This document shows positions 50,333 through 59,229 of a stretch of 64,000 bases of DNA, in pieces. The position numbers were made by a program, and so were the translations under genes. The stretch's first letter is position 1. Each line of letters opens with the position of its first letter. The notes beneath the pieces are model-generated. The model was not told where the DNA came from, did not search any database, and was given only the letters and a program-made list of their open reading frames with translations. The DNA is taken from positions 20,322 to 84,321 of the forward strand of contig CANLXL010000004.1 of the NCBI GenBank assembly GCA_947495125.1, in the 5' to 3' direction. This stretch comes from an uncultured Flaviramulus sp. (GTDB taxonomy: Bacteria; Bacteroidota; Bacteroidia; Flavobacteriales; Flavobacteriaceae).

Positions 50333-50354
50333 TATATAGACAATTGTCTATATA
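50333..50354. promoter_or_regulatory. 22-bp perfect palindrome upstream of the RelA/SpoT gene
   Basis: Half-site TATATAGACAA (50333-50343) followed directly by its exact reverse complement (50344-50354). With no loop it is a DNA-binding site rather than an RNA hairpin. It lies 16 bp before the start codon at 50317. Confidence 0.7.
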
Positions 50355-50485
50355 CACATTATAGCTCTAAGATAGCAAATCTTTTATTTCTACGAATGAT
50401 CTCATAGTTACATTAGTGCAAATTATAGCAGTTACTACTACAATGCTTGTGGATAAGTATGCAACTCTTAAAAGTCAAAGAATAC

Positions 50486-50525
50486 TTAAAAAAAACCGCT
50501 CAACCTATAAGAAACTGAGCGGTTT
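50486..50525 (-). terminator. Terminator of the 50617 lipoprotein gene
   Basis: Inverted repeat AAACCGCTCA (50493-50502) and TGAGCGGTTT (50516-50525). On the minus strand it is followed by a T run (A run 50488-50495 on the plus strand). It ends transcription from the lipoprotein gene at 50617-51036. Confidence 0.82.
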
Positions 50526-50616
50526 CAAACTAACTAACTAACTAACCATATGAAAAACTTACTATATTCTTTTTAAGCTTAAATTTTTAATATTTTTTTG
50601 GTGTTTGTCAAGGACT

Positions 50617-51036
50617 TCAAATCACAGGAACTTCAATCGTTAAGAATTTAGCTTCCCCATCATCATCTTTACCCTGATAAAATTTAAAAATATAAGGTTC
50701 ATCCTGTAAGACCTTTACCGGTATTGAAAATGTAGTTTCCGTAATGATTTGAGTACAGGAATTACCATGGTCTACATGTCCTATAGGGTAAATAAGCCTT
50801 GTCGTGCCTTCATGGAAATAATCATATTGATCATAATAAAAATAGCAACTGTTAGGTAATTCTATGATCACCTTAATTTGATAGGTGCTTCCATGATTAA
50901 ATTCATCCGGAAGCTCTGCGCTTATAACGTTTACATACTCCAGGTGATAGTCGTGGTCGTCGTCGTCCGAACTACATGATGATACAGGTATGGCAAGGGC
51001 AACGATCATAATGAGTAAATACTTAAAATTTTTCAT
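50617..51036 (-). CDS. Surface-type lipoprotein of unknown function
   Basis: 139 residues: lipoprotein signal followed by C-S-S-D-D-D-D-H, the acidic Bacteroidota lipoprotein export signal, so it probably reaches the cell surface. The mature part is beta-rich with an immunoglobulin-like look (YQIKVIIELPNSCYFYYDQY, TTFSIPVKVLQDEPYIFKF). Two Cys (YCxx and SC) may form a disulfide. Function unknown; monocistronic with its own terminator. Confidence 0.72.
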   Translation of the reverse strand: MKNFKYLLIMIVALAIPVSSCSSDDDDHDYHLEYVNVISAELPDEFNHGSTYQIKVIIELPNSCYFYYDQYDYFHEGTTRLIYPIGHVDHGNSCTQIITETTFSIPVKVLQDEPYIFKFYQGKDDDGEAKFLTIEVPVI

Positions 51037-51345
51037 CTTATTTTGTTTTTAATTTCTATTCAAAGATACCCGCACTTTAAGTTTTAAAAGGGGTCATTTT
51101 AGGTGAAGCGTCCAAATTGTAACTTGAAACAACCCGGAATAGATTTGAAGTATTTAATGGATATTCTGTGTTGATAAAAATTGAGAATAAAAGGAAATTG
51201 TATTATCTTTAAATTTTGAAAATGGCTTCAATCAAGAGGTAAATCCGGAATAGGTTTTACCGATTATCATTACCAGTTTATAAAATAGAGCCATTGATCC
51301 CACATCTGTAAAACAAGTATTGCAAAACAATTTAAACACTAAGTT
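51037..51345. other. Intergenic stretch with no clear feature
   Basis: 309 bp between divergent genes. It presumably carries both promoters, but I see no distinct operator, RNA or repeat. A CGATTATCATT stretch near 51261 lacks the left half of the Fnr-like box. Confidence 0.4.
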
Positions 51346-51777
51346 ATGGTCTTAATTAAAACAATCTTAACCTTTAGCCTTATCCTGCTAACGACTGTTG
51401 GGTTTTCACAGCAAGCGTCTCAGAACCGGAAGGAAAAGGAACAAAAGAAAGTTAAAATTTTTACTTCGGAAGAGAATGATAACCTCCAGCGTTTTTATTA
51501 TGAGGAAGTGGATAAAATGAAGTTATCGAAAGCGGAAAGAGAAAAATATTATAATATATTATTATATCATACTTATGATATGTCCAGGCTTGATGATAAG
51601 GATAAAGATTATACCGAAACTGAGATTACGGAGAAGTTCAATACAATTGTTGATAAAATGAATGCTAAAATGAAAGCATGGCTTACAGCGGACCAATATG
51701 TGATGCATCTTGAAATATTTGGGAAGATCGTATATAGTGTCAATAGAAAGCGTGATTTGAATAAAAATAAAGAATAG
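51346..51777 (+). CDS. Exported helical protein (paralogue of 63163-63582)
   Basis: 143 residues with a signal peptide (LILLTTVGFSQQ). The mature part is helical: FYYEEVDKMKLSKAEREKYY, MSRLDDKDKDYTE, AWLTADQYVMHLEIF. It shares the pattern Y-x-x-x-M-x-R-L-D-D-K-D and a C-terminal Q-Y-x-x-H-L/T with the gene at 63163, so the two are paralogues. No known family. The next gene starts 8 bp later. Confidence 0.72.
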   Translation: MVLIKTILTFSLILLTTVGFSQQASQNRKEKEQKKVKIFTSEENDNLQRFYYEEVDKMKLSKAEREKYYNILLYHTYDMSRLDDKDKDYTETEITEKFNTIVDKMNAKMKAWLTADQYVMHLEIFGKIVYSVNRKRDLNKNKE

Positions 51778-51785
51778 ATTTTACT

Positions 51786-52205
51786 ATGGAAGCGTCTAGA
51801 AGTGCATATTTTAAGGCATATGCAGCCATTATGAAGATTACTTTGCGAGATGGCGATGCCTCTGAAGGGGAAAAGGATTTTCTTCAGAGTTTTGGAAGAA
51901 AATTGGAGATTTCAAGCTCTGAATATTTCGAATTGGTTGAGACCTATATGGATTACGAAATAACGGCACCCTATACCTATAATCAACGTTTAGAAAGCTT
52001 ATATAAGTTAGCAAAGATCGTTTATAACGATGGTGATCTAAGTAAAGAACTTAAAGAAAAATGGTTAAAAAGAATCGCCATTGCCATTGGTTTTGACCCG
52101 AGTAATATTAAATATGTTGTGGCCAAATCTTTTGATTTACTTCGGAATGCCAAAAATTTAGATATGGAAACGTACAAGGAGGGCATTAAGAGTATCATGC
52201 ACTAA
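51786..52205 (+). CDS. TerB-like protein
   Basis: 139 residues, all-helical. MKITLRDGDASEGEKDFLQSFG near the start is the TerB metal-site pattern (D-G-x-x-x-x-x-E), and YKLAKIVYNDGDLSKELKEK repeats it (split by about 55 residues), as in TerB. A cytoplasmic protein linked to stress. It is 8 bp after the exported helical protein gene. Confidence 0.72.
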   Translation: MEASRSAYFKAYAAIMKITLRDGDASEGEKDFLQSFGRKLEISSSEYFELVETYMDYEITAPYTYNQRLESLYKLAKIVYNDGDLSKELKEKWLKRIAIAIGFDPSNIKYVVAKSFDLLRNAKNLDMETYKEGIKSIMH

Positions 52206-52369
52206 ACGAATACCAAATAAAAGCCACGATATCATTTACTATCGAGCCTTTATTAGAGCTCACAAACACGCGATTTGCCTTATTTGCCATCACCTTTTTC
52301 GAAAGCAGTTTATACCGGGTTGCCACTTAAAAACAGTTTGGATAATATTTTTTTGGCTCAACAATGGAG

Positions 52370-53392
52370 TTATTTAGATTGCAATCTAATAATTTTTCCT
52401 TCCCGTAAAACCGTCATTTCAAATTTTGGTTGTTTCTCTAAGCTATTTGCAAAATCAGCGATTTTCAATAGGGTATAGTCGGTAACATCATAGGTGATAT
52501 CGTTAAAAGCTAATATAATATCACCGCCCATAATTAATTTTCTAAGGCCAATGGTGACTTCCGTATCGCCTTCCTTAATACCCATTTTATCAAACAAAGA
52601 ATTAGCGGCAATACGCTGCACTAACAGGCCGCTGTTTTGCGGTAGATTAAATAATTTGGCTTCCTTGCCGGACAGGGAATACAATTCTGCTCCAAACCAA
52701 GGCATTTTATTGTTTAATAGTAATTTGGCGGCTAGGTTTGAAGTGGACGCATAGCCAATACCATCCGATCCTCCGGACTTGGATGTTATATGACTTACAA
52801 TGCCTATAACGTCACCATCTAAATTAAACATGGGACCTCCGGAGTTACCCTGATTAATGGCTGCATCGGTTTGAATATATTCGGTATTCGTAAATGGGTT
52901 TCTTCCAAGAAACTGTTTTTTAAATGCACTGATATAACCGGAAGACAGTGAAAAACCTAAGCCCAATGGTACACCAATAACAAATACCCGCTGTCCAATT
53001 TTCATTCGGTCTGAGTCTCCAAACCTTACAACGGTAGCATTCATCTTTTGCCTTGATAATTCTAACAATGCAATGTCTGCACCTTCATAGGCCGTGATGA
53101 CTTTGGCCGGGATCGTTTCTCCGTCTGCAAAGCGTACAACTAAAGTGTCCGGTACCCTTACCACATGTGCTGCGGTAACCACCAATTGGTTGGAGATCAT
53201 AAAACCGGAACCTAACCCCGTATTGGTAACCGTTTGCGAAACATTATTTGGTGCTGTGACTATATTATTTTCTTTGGTATAGATAGCAACCACTGCAGGA
53301 CTTACGCGGTCATAGATGGCAGATAGGTCTTGAGCGTTTAATTCCTCAGTAATATATAGGCATATTAGACATAATATAATGATCTTTTTCAT
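52370..53392 (-). CDS. Trypsin-like serine protease with PDZ domain (HtrA/DegP type)
   Basis: 340 residues: signal peptide (LCLICLYITEELNAQ), S1C protease (about 25-215) with His 76 (VVTAAHVV), Asp 106 (GADIALLEL) and Ser 184 (QGNSGGPMF), and one PDZ domain (about 235-338). One PDZ rather than two is like DegS or short HtrA proteins. It should be a periplasmic quality-control or signalling protease. Monocistronic. Confidence 0.9.
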   Translation of the reverse strand: MKKIIILCLICLYITEELNAQDLSAIYDRVSPAVVAIYTKENNIVTAPNNVSQTVTNTGLGSGFMISNQLVVTAAHVVRVPDTLVVRFADGETIPAKVITAYEGADIALLELSRQKMNATVVRFGDSDRMKIGQRVFVIGVPLGLGFSLSSGYISAFKKQFLGRNPFTNTEYIQTDAAINQGNSGGPMFNLDGDVIGIVSHITSKSGGSDGIGYASTSNLAAKLLLNNKMPWFGAELYSLSGKEAKLFNLPQNSGLLVQRIAANSLFDKMGIKEGDTEVTIGLRKLIMGGDIILAFNDITYDVTDYTLLKIADFANSLEKQPKFEMTVLREGKIIRLQSK

Positions 53393-53531
53393 AAGCTGAT
53401 TAAATAAGAAACGAATTGATTTTATATAGCATTAAACATTTATGACAAATATAGCTACTTTAACTTTTTCCCAGAGAATGGTAGGACAAATTGTTGGAGA
53501 TGGTAGCATGGGTAGGAAGTAAGTATTTTAT

Positions 53532-54260
53532 TTAAAAAGAATAGCCAAATTTGATGCCATATCGCCATGCCGGAAGGGTGATTTTTGTTTTTTGATTTCC
53601 ATTGACCTCAAAATCCGGATCAATAAAATCGATGATACCAATATCGCGTAATGCTTCTGATAGATCATCATAAAAGGCTTCCGGTACAGGCTCTATTTCG
53701 GTTAATTCAATTTGATTACAACTAAACCCCGGTCCCGCAAAAATTAAGTCTATAAAAAAGCCGTTTTTCAATGGCCATTTATAACCTAGCTGTACTCCAA
53801 AAACAGAAGATTTTAGGTTAGCATCAATTAAAATGTCACTGTCATCTCCTTCTATTGATGTGTATAAACCTCCTAAATCTGCACTGGCGTCCTGATATTT
53901 ATAATAGGCTCCAAAATATAAACCATTGAGGCCAGATTTACTTTTTTGAAAATACCATCGAAATTCCGGAATGACTTTAAACCCGGAGAAATTCAAATCG
54001 TTAGAATCAAATCGATTAAAATCTATTTTAGTAACTTCAAATAACCCTGACGAACCTTTATAACCAAAGGATAGCCCAAAGGATAAATCCTTAGTTAAGG
54101 CTCTTTCATAATTTAATTGAAATGTCCCGAAAATAGGAAGTATGGGATCAATACTGATATGATTTTTTGAAATATCTAAATCTTTATCTTGAGTAAAACC
54201 ACTATAAGATACCAAGATTAAAGCCGCAGTAAGGAAATAAATATATGTATTATGTTTCAT
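53532..54260 (-). CDS. Outer membrane beta-barrel protein (DUF3575-like)
   Basis: 242 residues with a signal peptide (LILVSYSGFTQD) and barrel-like strands: ISIDPILPIFGTFQLNYERA, LSFGLSFGYKGSS, FRWYFQKSKSGLNGLYFGAY and the C-terminal ALPAWRYGIKFGYSF-type end (read as PAWRYGIKFGYSF). It resembles the DUF3575 family of Bacteroidota. Function unknown. Confidence 0.75.
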   Translation of the reverse strand: MKHNTYIYFLTAALILVSYSGFTQDKDLDISKNHISIDPILPIFGTFQLNYERALTKDLSFGLSFGYKGSSGLFEVTKIDFNRFDSNDLNFSGFKVIPEFRWYFQKSKSGLNGLYFGAYYKYQDASADLGGLYTSIEGDDSDILIDANLKSSVFGVQLGYKWPLKNGFFIDLIFAGPGFSCNQIELTEIEPVPEAFYDDLSEALRDIGIIDFIDPDFEVNGNQKTKITLPAWRYGIKFGYSF

Positions 54261-54344
54261 TTTTTTGTCAGGTTTTGGTTAGAGTATTACACATATTAGT
54301 TTTTCAGAGCAAGCATTGAGAGAGATAGTTAAAAACTACACAAG

Positions 54345-56165
54345 TTAGGCTTTTTCCATCTTGGGAAGCATGATTTCATTTTTTTCATGATAATGTTCCA
54401 TGCTTGATAGAATTTTGGTTAATAATTGGAGAACATCACCCATGTAAGATCCTTTATTTAACATAATGCATTCAGCTTGAAGCGAATACACTGCATCTGT
54501 AATTTCTGATCTTGAGGGTAACCCTTTTTTTGCGAAGTTTTCTAATACTTGTGTCGCCCAAACTACAGGTATATGAGCTGCGCTGCACAACGCTAATATT
54601 TCCTCTTGAATTCTACCGATATTTTCCCAGCCAGTTTCAACAGCCAAATCTCCTCTTGCAATCATAACGCCAATATGTTTCACTTTCATGGCAGATAATA
54701 ATATTTCTACAAGATTGTCAAAGGCAAAGCGCGTTTCAATTTTTAAGATAATGCTTAGAGGATTAGTAACGGTCCATTTTTCTAATTCCACAAGTAATTC
54801 TTCAACATCTTCTTTAGAATTGACAAAAGAAAAATTAACAACATCGGCATGTTTAGCGACAAATTCTAAATCAATCTTATCTTTTTCTGTTAAACCACTA
54901 ATGCCAAGATTTGTTGTTGGAAAGTTCATACCTTTTTCGGCTTTTAACTTAGAGCCTACATCTTTTGCTCTTGTAATTCTTACTTCCATACGGTCTTTAA
55001 GGATCGTTTCTATAAGACCTTCAATTTTGCCATCATCAAATAGAATAATCTCACCTTCTTTGATGCGATTAAATATTTCCGGAGTTTGACAAGATATGTG
55101 TGCATTCTCTATTAATGCTCCTTTATCATCATATACTGCAGGATTACCAAGAACGTCATCTTTTGTAATGATAAGAACATCATTTGTCTTTAATAATATA
55201 GGTTGCTCGATTGAAGGTAATTCTCCAATATTAGCATCCAACATGTTTGATCTATTACAACAAATTAATGCTCCTGTTTCTATGTATGATGTTTCGTAAC
55301 AATGAACGGTTATCTTATTTTTTGATACTTCAATGACTTTGAATTCTCTATGCTTGTCTCTCGAATCTTTTAAAAATAAAGTATCACCTTTCTCTAACTT
55401 ATTTAGCCATTCTGCAGAAACAGGTAATGAATTATATTCTGAATCTTCAGTTATGACCGGAACGAGCTCAATTATTGCAGGGTTAGTTATTTTGCCAGAA
55501 TCATCTCTTTCAGGTGAGATTTTTTTGATCTTGGGGCCGGGTGTAATATGACCGGTTCTAATTTTTGGTCCAGCTAAATCCATTGTTATCTTTATGGTTT
55601 TACCATAAGCTTTAGATGCCTTTTTTATATTATTGATAATTTTTTGCCAGACTTCTGGTCCATCATGTGCACAATTAATTCTTGCACAGTTCATGCCACG
55701 TCCTATCATTTCATAGACCATATCATAATCATGGGCGGCCTGTGTTGGTTGGGTAACCATTATTCTGACGCGCCTCCCTTTTGAACGATATCCTAAAAGC
55801 TCTTTTGAATGCTTATTTAATAAACGTTTTCCATTTTTAATTGATAATCCGGATTTAATTGTATTAGGTGGCTGTTCATCCAATAGTTTATAGAGAATAA
55901 ATCTTGTTTTTACCAAACTAGACATGAGGTGGCCTTCTGCTTTTGCTAACCGTGAAAGCCCTAAATTTTGCAATTTTTTTTGTAGATATCTTAAATCTAT
56001 TTTCCTAATGCTGTTATAATGAATTAAATTTCGTGCACTTTTTTGGTAGACCGGATGTACATTTGCTAATGAACTCTCAAAAGGCACTAGGTCTTTTTGT
56101 AATATATCAATTATTGTTTCTATACGAGATATGAGTTCATGTATCTTATTAGCATTTATATTCAT
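54345..56165 (-). CDS. Pyruvate kinase-like protein with N-terminal extension
   Basis: 606 residues. After about 125 residues of helical extension, pyruvate kinase motifs appear in order: NCARINCAHDG (usual ARLNFSHG), TMDLAGPKIRTG (usual DTKGPEIRTG), ILKIETRFAFDNL, MIARGDLAVETGW and WATQVLENFAKKGLPSRSEI. The C-terminal allosteric domain is absent. The catalytic residues seem preserved, but the changed motifs and the extension make it an atypical branch rather than the glycolytic enzyme. Monocistronic. Confidence 0.8.
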   Translation of the reverse strand: MNINANKIHELISRIETIIDILQKDLVPFESSLANVHPVYQKSARNLIHYNSIRKIDLRYLQKKLQNLGLSRLAKAEGHLMSSLVKTRFILYKLLDEQPPNTIKSGLSIKNGKRLLNKHSKELLGYRSKGRRVRIMVTQPTQAAHDYDMVYEMIGRGMNCARINCAHDGPEVWQKIINNIKKASKAYGKTIKITMDLAGPKIRTGHITPGPKIKKISPERDDSGKITNPAIIELVPVITEDSEYNSLPVSAEWLNKLEKGDTLFLKDSRDKHREFKVIEVSKNKITVHCYETSYIETGALICCNRSNMLDANIGELPSIEQPILLKTNDVLIITKDDVLGNPAVYDDKGALIENAHISCQTPEIFNRIKEGEIILFDDGKIEGLIETILKDRMEVRITRAKDVGSKLKAEKGMNFPTTNLGISGLTEKDKIDLEFVAKHADVVNFSFVNSKEDVEELLVELEKWTVTNPLSIILKIETRFAFDNLVEILLSAMKVKHIGVMIARGDLAVETGWENIGRIQEEILALCSAAHIPVVWATQVLENFAKKGLPSRSEITDAVYSLQAECIMLNKGSYMGDVLQLLTKILSSMEHYHEKNEIMLPKMEKA

Positions 56166-56336
56166 TTGATTCTTTAAGGGTTGGTTGCTAAAGTAAATCC
56201 AAATAGAGAATTTAAATTTACTTTAATATTTGAAATTATCCTATAACTTTAAAAAACCAATGCATATTCTATTTAACCTGGTTAGTGATTTCATTATAGT
56301 TAACCTAATTAATAATGGTATACTAATATGTGACTT

Positions 56337-56783
56337 TTATTTTTTTGACAATTTTTTAAAACGCATCATAGGGACCTCATCAATCATTAAATTTAATTTT
56401 CCGTCCTCATCTATGGTGTATCTATTTACTTTTTTAATGGTATTTAAAAAGAATGTTTCTCCCTGTCCACAAAACATCATTGTTGTTGGTCCCGGTTCGC
56501 CAAAAGAAACAGCGTTGCCATTCAAAGTATAGTCCGCCGAATAACCATTACAGCTGTTGGTGCCTTCCGCTTTACTGGTTGTTTTGTTGAAGGTGATCTG
56601 TGGTTTTTTGTCAGGATATAAACCTTTAAAAGCAATTCTTGGTCCGGAAAGAAACTCAAGTTCCCAAGTGGTATTAAAAAGAGCGTCGTTTGCCTTATTC
56701 TTTGATGATGAGCAAGCACTCATCGTTAGTATTAAAACAAATAGCGACATGATGGTGGTCGTTTTAAAAGTGTCAAATTTCAT
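56337..56783 (-). CDS. META domain lipoprotein
   Basis: 148 residues with a lipoprotein signal (LFVLILTMSACSSSKNKA). The mature part is one META domain: TTWELEFLSGPRIAFKG, TSKAEGTNSCNGYSADY and MDDEGKLNLMI-type end, as in HslJ-like proteins. An outer- or inner-membrane lipoprotein of unknown role. Monocistronic; it lies 54 bp after the next gene on the minus strand. Confidence 0.85.
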   Translation of the reverse strand: MKFDTFKTTTIMSLFVLILTMSACSSSKNKANDALFNTTWELEFLSGPRIAFKGLYPDKKPQITFNKTTSKAEGTNSCNGYSADYTLNGNAVSFGEPGPTTMMFCGQGETFFLNTIKKVNRYTIDEDGKLNLMIDEVPMMRFKKLSKK

Positions 56784-56837
56784 AATGTTTTATTTTTTAT
56801 TGGCGCTATATTCAAATGTTTGCCAATATATTTATAG

Positions 56838-57998
56838 TTATTTAGACGGGTTGTTTTTAAATCTTGCTTTGGCCAAATAAAATCCGGCGAGAAATGGAAT
56901 ACCAAAAAGTAAAAGTATAAGAATAATAGAGGAGAGGACGATAATCCAACTGACATCCTTAATAAGGTCTGCCAAACTTGAAGCACTTTCTTCGATCATT
57001 TGCTTACCGGTGGCGTTCACATCTTCAATCAACAACTTCCTTTGCTCATCAAAATAGATTTGCATCCGTATGCGTTCTTCCCCTAATTGACCAACGGAAG
57101 CATCTAAACCACTATTTAGAGCATAAATCAAAGGCATCAGTTCGTTTCGCAGATTAGCACTTATTTCGCCTATAAGTTCCGGGGATTCCTCGGCTACGAT
57201 CGCCAGTCTATCCAGCATTAATCCTAAAGAATCTGCTCGTGCTAAAAATGCTTCTGAAGGATTCGCTTCATCCCATTGCAATGATAGACGTTGCTTTTCC
57301 CACTCCAGTTGCTGACCAATCTGTTCCTTGGCAATACCAATTCGGTCTCCAATATCGCTTAAAGCTTCGGCACCGGAACCTAAAGTTTTTACGTAGGAGG
57401 TGTCCGCAACACCAAGGTGTCTTGAAAGCGGGGATAAAATGTTGGTTCTGGGGAAATCAAAGGACGTTACCGGATTATCAGCCACATAACCGGATACAAA
57501 CGATTCCAGTTGCTTATAGCGTTCTTGACTGAGTAATGATCTGGCAATGCCCGTGATCTGCCTTTCTAAATCTAAAGCCTCAACGGCAACCAAATGATTA
57601 TTTGGCCCCAGAAATGCTTTTCCATAATCGGTATCGATAACATCCACCAACTGTTTACATAAAATCCAGGTGTCTACTAAAGATAATTCCGGTACAGATT
57701 GAAAGGCGGTTTTTCCGGAGGCTGCTACCAGGCCCATTTTAAAATCGATGATATTTAATTTGGTCTGTACATCTTCTGAAGTGGCCATAATACTATCAGA
57801 AGCTTTGATGATTTTAGTGGCAAATTCATTTTGAAAAGCTCTAACCGCAATTCGTGTATTAAGCTCGTTCTTGGGTAAGGGGATATCATCCGACTCCAAT
57901 GAGAATTTCATCAAAGAACAGCTCGATAATACAATGAAGAAAGCAAAACAAATGCTTTTAAATATATTCTTTTTCTCGATTAACATAAACGCTTTCAT
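56838..57998 (-). CDS. Lipoprotein with long helical domain and C-terminal membrane helix
   Basis: 386 residues. The N-terminus (IFKSICFAFFIVLSSCSLMK) is a lipoprotein-like signal; the middle is a long helical domain, and a single membrane helix lies at the end (IIVLSSIILILLLFGIPFLA) followed by a basic tail. No family recognised. With an N-terminal lipid and a C-terminal helix it could span the periplasm. The gene is monocistronic or follows the porin unit. Confidence 0.66.
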   Translation of the reverse strand: MKAFMLIEKKNIFKSICFAFFIVLSSCSLMKFSLESDDIPLPKNELNTRIAVRAFQNEFATKIIKASDSIMATSEDVQTKLNIIDFKMGLVAASGKTAFQSVPELSLVDTWILCKQLVDVIDTDYGKAFLGPNNHLVAVEALDLERQITGIARSLLSQERYKQLESFVSGYVADNPVTSFDFPRTNILSPLSRHLGVADTSYVKTLGSGAEALSDIGDRIGIAKEQIGQQLEWEKQRLSLQWDEANPSEAFLARADSLGLMLDRLAIVAEESPELIGEISANLRNELMPLIYALNSGLDASVGQLGEERIRMQIYFDEQRKLLIEDVNATGKQMIEESASSLADLIKDVSWIIVLSSIILILLLFGIPFLAGFYLAKARFKNNPSK

Positions 57999-58077
57999 TG
58001 TTAAAGTTACCTATTTGTAAATAAAACGATATACGTTGGGTAACAGAACCCATTTATTAAAATAGCTTTAGGACGTT

Positions 58078-59217
58078 TTAAAAAGCAAAACGAATGCCCA
58101 TACCATAAATACTTTGGCTCCTGCTATTTCCTAAAGTATTTTTACTCTGATCCTGTTTGGTACTTACAAAAATATGGCTTGATTTTTTAAAGTTATAGGC
58201 TAATTCTAAGGTGCCATATTTGGTATCGAAATCGCCTAAATTCTGATTGGAATCTGGTTTTAACGAACTGAATCCGGCAGCGACATGCCATCTTTTATTC
58301 GTAGAAAACTTATAGCGTGAATAAAGCTCTACGCCTTTACTATCGTAGAACACATCACCCGTTCTATGATGATTCTTAAAGATACCATAAGACAACCCAA
58401 TTTTAAAACGGTTTTCCTCAAAAGATGCCGCTGTAATAAAAGCTTCATCACCGGATTTAGCTTGGTTTGGTAATGGGTCGTCGACACCATCATTTACTTT
58501 ATTGTAGGCTAGGCCTATAGTAAATCCATTTGTTTTATAATTAGCACCAAATCCGTAAGTATCAGCACTTTTACTGTTTTCAGAAATGTTTCGAGCCTGA
58601 ACCTGAGCTCCTAGGCTCAATCCTTTTTTCTTGTAATTTAATTGGATGACCTGGTTTGCTCTACCAGTTCCGGAAATACCGCCATCTGAGATGTTCCATA
58701 CACCAAGACCGGTACCGCCAAATGCTAAGAAGTCATCTAATTCACTTGCTGCAAGATTATAATATATAGAATTGTTCTTACCAAAAATGAGTGAGAATTC
58801 TTTATAAGAAACACCGGCATACCCAATTCTTGTAAAAACGGCATCTCCTACTTGAGCAATACCCTCTCCGGCATCAATGGCAAACTCAACGGTATCATCT
58901 CTCGACGTTAAATTTAAACCAAACTCTACACGTCCGATAATATTAAAATTATCCGTTTCATTTTTTGAGAGCCTATGACTAAATTTTAGTCCGACACGTG
59001 GCGAATTATTGGAAATACCAATTTCACCTTTTTCAGCGAAACCCGCACCAAGTCGTATACTGCCATAGGGCGTAACCCTAGAGGTTATTTCTTCGATCCA
59101 ATTTGTTTGAGTTTGAGTTTTCTTTTCATCCGTTGATTGCGCATTAATATTGTATGAAAAACAAAATAGCGTGAGCATTAAAAATGCATTTATGAAACTG
59201 TTGAATGACCTTTTCAT
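58078..59217 (-). CDS. Outer membrane porin
   Basis: 379 residues with a signal peptide (LMLTLFCFSYNINAQ) and a Gram-negative porin pattern: TPYGSIRLGAGFAEKGEIGI, NIIGRVEFGLNL, FGKNNSIYYNLAASELDDFL and a final aromatic (IYGMGIRFAF). About 16 strands fit. It lies 12 bp downstream of the asparaginase gene, so it is probably the outer membrane entry for asparagine or aspartate. Confidence 0.82.
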   Translation of the reverse strand: MKRSFNSFINAFLMLTLFCFSYNINAQSTDEKKTQTQTNWIEEITSRVTPYGSIRLGAGFAEKGEIGISNNSPRVGLKFSHRLSKNETDNFNIIGRVEFGLNLTSRDDTVEFAIDAGEGIAQVGDAVFTRIGYAGVSYKEFSLIFGKNNSIYYNLAASELDDFLAFGGTGLGVWNISDGGISGTGRANQVIQLNYKKKGLSLGAQVQARNISENSKSADTYGFGANYKTNGFTIGLAYNKVNDGVDDPLPNQAKSGDEAFITAASFEENRFKIGLSYGIFKNHHRTGDVFYDSKGVELYSRYKFSTNKRWHVAAGFSSLKPDSNQNLGDFDTKYGTLELAYNFKKSSHIFVSTKQDQSKNTLGNSRSQSIYGMGIRFAF

Positions 59218-59229
59218 TAGTAATAAATA

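Noticed and set aside
50527..50547. Tandem CTAA repeats followed by a nine-codon reading frame (start near 50550)
   Set aside because: The repeat is short (four to five units), and the reading frame ends after eight residues. It looks like the 5' leader of a lost gene, but nothing else supports that.
51258..51269. CGATTATCATT stretch before the exported helical protein gene
   Set aside because: Only the right half-site matches and the spacing to a -7 element is wrong.
52223..52234. ATATCATT stretch resembling an Fnr-like box
   Set aside because: The left half TGA is missing and no -7 element lies at 23 bp.
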